Origin: Pseudofrankia asymbiotica
Lineage (GTDB): Bacteria; Actinomycetota; Actinomycetes; Frankiales; Frankiaceae
Reading direction: 5' to 3'
Length of the DNA stretch: 8,533 bases
Assembly (NCBI RefSeq): GCF_001983105.1
Contig: NZ_MOMC01000013.1
Location: forward strand, 1-8,533
The notes beneath the pieces are model-generated. The model was not told the DNA's origin and did not search any database. It saw only the letters and a program-made list of their open reading frames with translations. This document shows, piece by piece, positions 3,549-8,533 of this stretch; position 1 is the first letter of the stretch; each line of letters starts with the position of its first letter. Position numbers and translations under genes: made by a program.

Positions 3549-5534
3549 ATGGGGACCGTGGAGAACAGCGCGACACGTTCCGAGCCCGCTTCCCTGCCCG
3601 ACTCGCTGATCGCGGCGGCGCGGGCATGGCTCGCCGACGACCCCGACCCGGCGGACCGCGCCGAGATCGAGGCGTTGCTGCGAACGGCGGCGGCCGGCGC
3701 CAACTCCAGCGCCAGCGCCGATGCCGCGGCAGATGGGGACGAGGCCGACCGGAACGGGACCGTCGCGACGGTCCGGGCGCAGCTCGCGGACCGGTTCACC
3801 GGGCCCCTGCGGTTCGGGACGGCCGGTCTGCGCGGCCCGCTGCGCGCCGGCCCCAACGGGATGAACGCCGCCGTGGTCCGCCGCGCCGCCGCCGGTCTCG
3901 CCGTGTGGCTCGTGGGAAGCGCGGAAAGCACGGCGAGCGCGGAGAACGCGAGCCGGGCCGACACGGTCACGGTTTCGCGAGGCGCCGCGCGTGAGGGGGC
4001 CGGCGGCTCGGCGGCCGGGCCGAGGACCGTGGTCATCGGGTTCGACGCGCGCCACCGCAGCGACGCGTTCGCGATGGACAGCGCGCGGGTGTTCGCGGGC
4101 GCCGGGCTGCGGGCACTGCTCCTGCCGGGGCCGCTGCCGACGCCGGTGCTCGCGTTCGCCGTCCGCCATCTCGGCGCGGACGCCGGCGTCATGGTCACGG
4201 CCAGTCACAATCCGGCCGCTGACAGTGGCTACAAGGTCTATCTCGGGGCCGCACCGGGTGACTCCGGCCGCGGCGCCCAGCTCGTACCACCCGCCGACGA
4301 GCAGATCGAGGCGGCCATCGCCAGCGCTCCACCCGCCAGGGCGATCCAGCTCGCGGACACCTGGACCTGGGTCGGCGACGAGATCGTCACCGCCTACGTC
4401 ACCGCCGCGGCGGCGACACTCGCGCCGGCGGCGCCACCCCCGCCGGCCCCGCCGCCGCAGTCCCCGCCCGTGCCATCCCCGCCCCCGCCCCCGCCGGGTC
4501 CACCGGATCCGTCCGCCGGGCCGCGGATCGCCTACACCCCCCTGCACGGGGTCGGACACGACGTCCTGCTGCGGGTGTTCGCGGCGGCCGGCCTGCCCGA
4601 GCCGGTCGTCGTCGCCGAACAGGCTCGGCCCGATCCGGACTTCCCAACCGCCCCGTTCCCCAACCCCGAGGAACCAGGAACCATGGACCTGGTCCTGGCG
4701 TTGGGCCGGCGCATCGAGGCGGACGTCGTCCTCGCCAACGACCCGGACGCGGACCGCCTGGCCGTGGCCGTCGGCCGGAGCCCGGGCGGCCGGGACTCAC
4801 GGGTCCTCACCGGTGACGAGCTCGGCCTGCTGCTCGCCGACGAGGTCCTGCGGCACGTCTCGGGCCCGGTCGCGGCCACCGTCGTCAGCTCGACGGCGCT
4901 GCGGGCGCTCGCGGCCCGCCGGGGTGTTCCCTATGTCGAGACCCTCACGGGCTTCAAGTGGATCATGCGGGCGGACCCGGACCTGGTGTTCGGCTACGAG
5001 GAGGCCCTCGGCTACGCCGTCCGCCCGGACCTCGTCCGGGACAAGGACGGCATCACCGCCGCGGTCGCCGTCGCCCGGATGGCCGCCGCCGAACGCGCCC
5101 GCGGCCGTACCCTCCTCGACCGTCTCGACGATCTGGCCCGCGAGCTCGGCGTCACCGCCACCGCTCAGGTCTCCCTGCGTGCCCCCGACCTGGCCGCCTG
5201 CACGGCCCTGATGCGCCGCCTTCGCGACCACCCGCCGACGGAGGTCGCCGGCCTACGCGTCCTGGCCATCCGCGACCTGCTGGAGCCGGCCGACGAGGCC
5301 CTGCCAGCCTCCGACGTCCTGATCGTCACCCTGTCCGACGGCGCCCGCGCGGTCGTCCGCCCCAGCGGCACCGAGCCCAAGCTCAAGATCTACCTCGAGG
5401 TCACCGTGGGGGCATCCGACCACGACCTGGAAGATCCCAGCTGGCTCGGACGCGCACGGGCGCTCGCCACGGAACGGCTCAGCTCGCTGGCTACCTGGGC
5501 GCGGGCGATCGAGCCACGTGATGCCGTCAGATGA
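3549..5534 (+). CDS. pmmB: Phosphohexomutase / probable phosphopentomutase (PGM2-like)
   Basis: This cytosolic alpha-D-phosphohexomutase-superfamily enzyme moves phosphate between C1 and the terminal carbon of a sugar phosphate. The 661-aa product has all four signature loops. TASHNP (217-222) carries the phosphoserine S219, DPDADR (398-403) binds Mg, GYEEALGYAV (482-491) reads the sugar, and RPSGTEPKLKIY (604-615) binds phosphate. FGTAGLRG (89-96), YTPLHGVG (329-336) and TGFKWI (467-472) suit the PGM2/PmmB branch, whose members include phosphopentomutases. Placement near a PNP gene makes ribose-1-phosphate a plausible substrate. The protein is longer than the roughly 534-aa M. tuberculosis PmmB. 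The excess is mostly three low-complexity inserts: about 48-70, 122-158 and a Pro-rich 293-322. ATG 3549 gives the natural N terminus, with weak ribosome-binding sequence; GTG 3558 is possible. The frame runs open to 2838, but that part is antisense to the SDR gene. Confidence 0.92.
   Translation: MGTVENSATRSEPASLPDSLIAAARAWLADDPDPADRAEIEALLRTAAAGANSSASADAAADGDEADRNGTVATVRAQLADRFTGPLRFGTAGLRGPLRAGPNGMNAAVVRRAAAGLAVWLVGSAESTASAENASRADTVTVSRGAAREGAGGSAAGPRTVVIGFDARHRSDAFAMDSARVFAGAGLRALLLPGPLPTPVLAFAVRHLGADAGVMVTASHNPAADSGYKVYLGAAPGDSGRGAQLVPPADEQIEAAIASAPPARAIQLADTWTWVGDEIVTAYVTAAAATLAPAAPPPPAPPPQSPPVPSPPPPPPGPPDPSAGPRIAYTPLHGVGHDVLLRVFAAAGLPEPVVVAEQARPDPDFPTAPFPNPEEPGTMDLVLALGRRIEADVVLANDPDADRLAVAVGRSPGGRDSRVLTGDELGLLLADEVLRHVSGPVAATVVSSTALRALAARRGVPYVETLTGFKWIMRADPDLVFGYEEALGYAVRPDLVRDKDGITAAVAVARMAAAERARGRTLLDRLDDLARELGVTATAQVSLRAPDLAACTALMRRLRDHPPTEVAGLRVLAIRDLLEPADEALPASDVLIVTLSDGARAVVRPSGTEPKLKIYLEVTVGASDHDLEDPSWLGRARALATERLSSLATWARAIEPRDAVR
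3757..3774. repeat. Perfect 18-bp palindrome inside the mutase gene
   Basis: GGACCGTCGCGACGGTCC is fully self-complementary. It lies in the part of the gene encoding the first low-complexity insert (around residues 70-76), and its GACCGTC half matches the 9-bp tandem repeats upstream of the gene. Function is unknown. Confidence 0.5.
4462..4492 (-). other. G-quadruplex motif on the template strand of the mutase gene
   Basis: The minus strand has five G-runs of 5, 5, 4, 3 and 4, with loops of 1, 1, 7 and 1 nt. They arise from the CCN proline codons of the Pro-rich insert. The single-nucleotide loops predict a stable structure. It lies on the template strand, where it could slow RNA polymerase or replication. 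Confidence 0.5.
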
Positions 5535-5542
5535 TGCTCAGG

Positions 5543-5558
5543 TCGATCCGCGGGTCGA
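5543..5558 (+). terminator. Possible terminator hairpin after the mutase gene
   Basis: TCGATCCGCGGGTCGA (5543-5558) folds into a 6-bp stem including one U-G pair around CGCG, 9 nt after the mutase stop. A second palindrome, CCCGCGCGGG (5590-5599), lies nearer the stop of the convergent OmpA gene and might serve that side. Neither has a T-tract. The 78-bp gap holds nothing else I can identify. Confidence 0.3.
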
Positions 5559-5612
5559 GCTCTCACGCACACCACGTCGCCCCAGCAGTCCCGCGCGGGC
5601 GGGAGACGCGGC

Positions 5613-6605
5613 TCAGCTGGGCGGGGTGAGGCGGAGGGTGACGGTGCGGTTGCGGGCGCGGTCGGCCGGCGTGTTCGGGTGGAGGGGGACGGCGCTGCCG
5701 GCGGCGGAGACGGTGATCTGGGCCGGGGACAGGCCGGCGCCGGTGAGCACGGTGGCGGCCGCCGCCGCGCGGGCCTGGCTGAGGGCGGTGTTGTCGGCGT
5801 AGGGGCCGCCCGGCGGGACCGGCAGGTCGTCGCTGTGGCCGACGATCTCGACAGCCACCCCGGGGAGGCCGGCGATCCGGGCGCCGACCCCGGCGAGCGC
5901 CGCGGCGCCGTCCGGGCTGAGGGCCGCGCCGCCCGTGAAGAGCTGCCCGTTGAAGAGCAGGACGACCTGACCGCCGGCCCTGGTCGCCGTCACCTCGGGG
6001 CCGGCGACCTGGTCGGCGAGTGTCTGGAGCGGCGACGCCGCCGGCCTCGCGGACGGCCCCGCGGACGCGGCGGCCGTCTCCGTGGGCGTGCCGGGACCGG
6101 TCGGCGCCGTACCGGGGCTGGCCGGCCCCGACAGGGCTCTCGGCGCCACGTTCACCGTCGTGTTGGTGTCCGGGTCGCTCGCAGTCGCGTCGGTGATCGC
6201 CCAGCCGGTCACCGCCCCGGCGCCGAGCAGCGCGACCGCCGCGAGCACGGCGACGGCAGCCCGGCCGCGGGTCGTGACATGCCGGCCTTCCAGGGCCGCG
6301 ATCCTGCGCAGCCCGGCGACGGCCACGGCCTCGTGCCCGCCGAGCTCGGCGGCGCGCCGCCAGTGCTCGGCGGCGGCGGTGAGCCGGCCCTGCTGGGCGT
6401 GGATCCTGGCCAGCAGGTCGTGCTCGGGCGCGGTGTGGGCACGCCGGGCGCCAAGATCGTCGAGCAGTGTCTGAGCCCGCGCGTGCTGGCCCGCGCGAGC
6501 CAGGTCGGTGGCCCGGGCGACGGTGGCCTCGTCGGCGAGCGCCGCGAACGGGTCCGCTCCATCGGGCATGTCGGCCCTATCGCCGGAAGTGGCCGAACGG
6601 GTCAT
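5613..6605 (-). CDS. TPR-like / transmembrane / OmpA-domain envelope protein
   Basis: This 330-aa protein looks like a single-pass anchor between cytosol and cell wall. Residues 26-106 are helical and TPR-like (DLARAGQHARAQTLLDDLG; LLARIHAQQGRLTAAAEHWR). Residues 116-137 are one hydrophobic segment preceded by TTRGR, placing the N terminus inside. Residues 138-193 are a Pro/Thr/Ala/Gly linker suited to crossing the wall. Residues 195-328 are an OmpA C-terminal-like domain: VEIVGHSDD (252-260), DNTALSQARA (271-280) and NTPADRARNRTV (311-322) match the family's peptidoglycan-binding core. D271 and R279 align with the usual diaminopimelate-binding Asp and Arg. The ATG at 6605 has a strong GGAGGG 5 nt upstream and overlaps the Hsp70 gene by 29 nt. 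ATG 6569 (318 aa), with weaker AGGG, is the alternative. Translational coupling with the Hsp70 gene is likely. Confidence 0.82.
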   Translation of the reverse strand: MTRSATSGDRADMPDGADPFAALADEATVARATDLARAGQHARAQTLLDDLGARRAHTAPEHDLLARIHAQQGRLTAAAEHWRRAAELGGHEAVAVAGLRRIAALEGRHVTTRGRAAVAVLAAVALLGAGAVTGWAITDATASDPDTNTTVNVAPRALSGPASPGTAPTGPGTPTETAAASAGPSARPAASPLQTLADQVAGPEVTATRAGGQVVLLFNGQLFTGGAALSPDGAAALAGVGARIAGLPGVAVEIVGHSDDLPVPPGGPYADNTALSQARAAAAATVLTGAGLSPAQITVSAAGSAVPLHPNTPADRARNRTVTLRLTPPS

Positions 6606-8533
6606 CGGAGCCCTCCGTCCTGGGCAGCAGGTCGATGAGCTGACGGACGACGCTGCGCAGCCGGTCCAGGTTGCCGTTCGCCAGGGCCTGCTCGCCGTCG
6701 GCGAACAGCCGGGTCGCCAGGGCCTGGTCGCGCATCCTGCCGCGGTGCTCCTTGAGGGCCTCGAACCGGGCCGCGTCGAGGCCGCCTGTCTTCTTGTTGA
6801 ACAGCACCATGAGGAAGCCGCGCAGCTCGTCGGTCCGGGTGCGCAGCAGCTCGACGTCGCTGGAACCCATCGCGGCGCGCAGGTCGGAGACGAGCAGGTC
6901 ATAGCGACGCCGGTCGCCGCGGTCGGCGAACTCCTCGACGACCCGGGGAGCCTGGGCCAGCAGTTCCTTGGCCTCGCTCACCGCCCGTGGCCAGGCGAGG
7001 GCCCGCTCCACCTGGTCGAGCCGCGCCTGCAGGTCCAGGAGCCGCTTCGCGGCGGTGCTCGCCGCGTCCGCGTCGCCGTTGTCGTACGCGGCCAGGTCGT
7101 CCTCGAGCTGCTCCGCGACGCGCTCGTTGTCGAGCTCCGCCAGCCGGGCCAACGACTCGGCGTCGTCCGCCTGCCGGGCGGCGTCCTCCAGCTCGCGGCG
7201 GCGGGCCTGTTCGGCGCGCACCGCGCCCCGCAGCTCACCCGCGTTCGGCGCGGACTCGGCGCGCAGGTCGAGCTGGGTCTCGAACTCCTCGTCGAGGAGC
7301 GGCACGTACGCCCTGGTCGCGACGATCCGGGAGGCGTCGATCTCGATCGTCACCTCGGCCTCGGTGTTGACCGGCAGGTCACGGCGCACCTGGCTTGCCA
7401 GGATCTCCAGGTCGCCGACGTGGCGGTTGCGGTCGGCCCGGTCGTACTCGCCCTCCAGGACCGGAATGCGCAGGAACCCCCCGGACTGGCCCCGGCTCAG
7501 CGCCACCGTCGTGCGCAGCACGTCACTGCCGCGGCCCGGGATCCGGGAGCCCTTCGTGAGCAGCCAGACGACCTTGTTCCCCTCCAGGGCGATGCCCACG
7601 GAGTGGGTCAGCGCCGCCTCCGGCGCGACCGTGCCGATCGTGTAGGGCAGACTGCCCGGCTCGACCTGCCGGGAGCGCCCCGCGGAGTCCTCCAGGAGGA
7701 TGGCGAACTCGTTGCGCACCCCGGGCGCCGCCGACAGCGCGGTGACGAACCCACCGGCCGCGGACAGCGGGATCTTGCCGCTGCGCCACGACGGGCGCGC
7801 GGCGGCGTTGACGAACTCGATCGTGAAACCGGCAAGGCTCGCGCCGGCCGGGCCGCGGACGATGCCGCCGACCTGCGGCTCCGGGTCGGCGCCGATCGGG
7901 CTGTACTCCAGCTCGACCGTGTAGGCGCCGGCGACGACCGGCGCGGGAGCGGCGGCGTCGAGCCGCTGGGTCCCCGCGAAGATCGCCGCGCCGCGCGCGA
8001 CGACCGTCATCGGGTCCTGGGTGATGTCGACCGAGATGCCCAGCCCTTCGGCGACCCGTTCGCGCAGGTAGGGCATGAGGGTGGGGCCGCCGACGAGCAG
8101 CACCCGGTCGATGTCGCGGGGCGCGAGATTCGCGTCGCGCAGCGCCTTCTGGCAGATGTTGACCGCCCGGGTCACGAAGGGGTCGGTGAGCCGCTCCACC
8201 TCGTCGCGGCGCAGGTCGTGGACGAACTCGACCGGCTGCCCCCGGTCGTCGGCGCACAGGGGCGGGTCGTCCAGTTCGATGGTCGCGACCGCCGCGGTGG
8301 ACAGCGTGATCTTCGCTTCCTCGGCGGCGCGCTTGAGCCGGGCGATGGCCGCCGCCCAGCGTGGGTTCCCGCGGGCGAAGCCGGTCAGCGGGTACTGGGC
8401 CAGCAGGGGCGGGATCAGCAGCTGCTCGACGATCGCCCAGTCGATCAGCTTGCCGCCGAGGAAGTTGTCGCCCTCGTGGTTGACGATGTCGAACTCGCCG
8501 TCACGGACGTGCACCACGGCGGCGTCGAACGTG
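6577..8533 (-). CDS. Hsp70-like (DnaK-family) protein, 5' end outside the window
   Basis: This is a cytosolic Hsp70-type ATPase. The frame stays open through 8533, and the codons before the GTG at 8517 read TFDAAV, the DnaK phosphate-2 strand. The true start is therefore beyond the window and the first part of the ATPase domain is missing. Counting from that GTG, residues 1-185 are the rest of the nucleotide-binding domain: NHEGDNFLGG (13-22), KRAAEEAKITLS (62-73, the family's K-x-x-L/A-E-x-A-K helix) and the adenosine motif VLLVGGPTLMPYLRE (139-153). Residues 190-300 are an extra beta-rich region not found in DnaK. Residues 300-412 resemble the substrate-binding beta domain (SVGIAL; GSRIP; EGEYDRADRN; EVTIEIDASRIV). 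Residues 420-646 are charged helices with coiled-coil character, ending DDPFGHFRR rather than a DnaK-type tail. It is a divergent Hsp70 and probably not the housekeeping DnaK. It is co-transcribed with the overlapping OmpA gene downstream. Confidence 0.88.
   Translation of the reverse strand, partial: TFDAAVVHVRDGEFDIVNHEGDNFLGGKLIDWAIVEQLLIPPLLAQYPLTGFARGNPRWAAAIARLKRAAEEAKITLSTAAVATIELDDPPLCADDRGQPVEFVHDLRRDEVERLTDPFVTRAVNICQKALRDANLAPRDIDRVLLVGGPTLMPYLRERVAEGLGISVDITQDPMTVVARGAAIFAGTQRLDAAAPAPVVAGAYTVELEYSPIGADPEPQVGGIVRGPAGASLAGFTIEFVNAAARPSWRSGKIPLSAAGGFVTALSAAPGVRNEFAILLEDSAGRSRQVEPGSLPYTIGTVAPEAALTHSVGIALEGNKVVWLLTKGSRIPGRGSDVLRTTVALSRGQSGGFLRIPVLEGEYDRADRNRHVGDLEILASQVRRDLPVNTEAEVTIEIDASRIVATRAYVPLLDEEFETQLDLRAESAPNAGELRGAVRAEQARRRELEDAARQADDAESLARLAELDNERVAEQLEDDLAAYDNGDADAASTAAKRLLDLQARLDQVERALAWPRAVSEAKELLAQAPRVVEEFADRGDRRRYDLLVSDLRAAMGSSDVELLRTRTDELRGFLMVLFNKKTGGLDAARFEALKEHRGRMRDQALATRLFADGEQALANGNLDRLRSVVRQLIDLLPRTEGSDDPFGHFRR
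6611..6616 (-). promoter_or_regulatory. Strong ribosome binding site inside the Hsp70 gene's 3' end
   Basis: On the minus strand GGAGGG lies 5 nt before the ATG at 6605, within the last codons of the Hsp70-like gene. It decides the downstream start in favour of a 29-nt gene overlap. Confidence 0.55.

Noticed and set aside
3991..5211. Long plus-strand frame inside the mutase gene (406 codons)
   Set aside because: An alternative-frame shadow of the mutase gene, consisting mostly of Arg, Pro and Ser, with no motif.
6606..6902. Upstream extension of the OmpA-domain protein
   Set aside because: The added residues are Ser/Cys/Arg-rich, out of frame within the Hsp70 gene, and lack the ribosome binding site seen at the ATG at 6605.
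6968..7645. Plus-strand frame antisense to the Hsp70-like gene
   Set aside because: A Ser/Arg/Ala-rich shadow; the opposite strand carries a coherent Hsp70 domain sequence.

Overview
This is a very GC-rich window with actinomycete features: strong G/C third positions, GTG starts, a TAnnnT box directly ahead of a start codon, and low-complexity Ala/Pro inserts in enzymes. A Frankia-like actinomycete would fit, but no marker here settles the genus. I see no mobile element, tRNA, rRNA or CRISPR array. Motif and family matches are from reading and memory, not database searches.

Layout. Positions 1-112 hold a hairpin that probably ends the small minus-strand gene at 113-499, a 128-aa beta-rich protein of unknown function. 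Positions 500-1552 are about 1.05 kb with no credible gene. They contain two copies of an ~85-bp element with a 61-bp identical core, a 21-bp imperfect dyad, related direct repeats, and two plus-strand G-quadruplex motifs. From 1553 a class II purine nucleoside phosphorylase (punA) runs on the plus strand and looks leaderless. It converges on a minus-strand SDR oxidoreductase (2574-3374). The SDR diverges, across a 174-bp promoter region, from a plus-strand phosphohexomutase (pmmB/PGM2-like, 3549-5534). The rightmost 3 kb is a minus-strand pair: an Hsp70-like protein whose 5' end lies beyond the window, then an overlapping gene for a TPR-transmembrane-OmpA protein.

How the genes fit together. 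The phosphorylase releases (deoxy)ribose-1-phosphate from purine nucleosides. A PGM2-like mutase beside it could convert that to the 5-phosphate, making a nucleoside salvage pair. From memory, the same two families are neighbours in Mycobacterium tuberculosis (deoD-pmmB, Rv3307-Rv3308); here an SDR gene lies between them. A 10-bp motif, GTGTGnCAGA, occurs twice upstream of punA and twice in the SDR leader, hinting at shared control or a shared repeat family. The Hsp70/OmpA pair looks like a two-gene chaperone-envelope unit: a cytosolic Hsp70-type ATPase with an extra beta-rich domain, and a membrane partner with a cytosolic helical domain and an external peptidoglycan-binding domain. This pair and the repeat-rich region are the least explained parts of the window.
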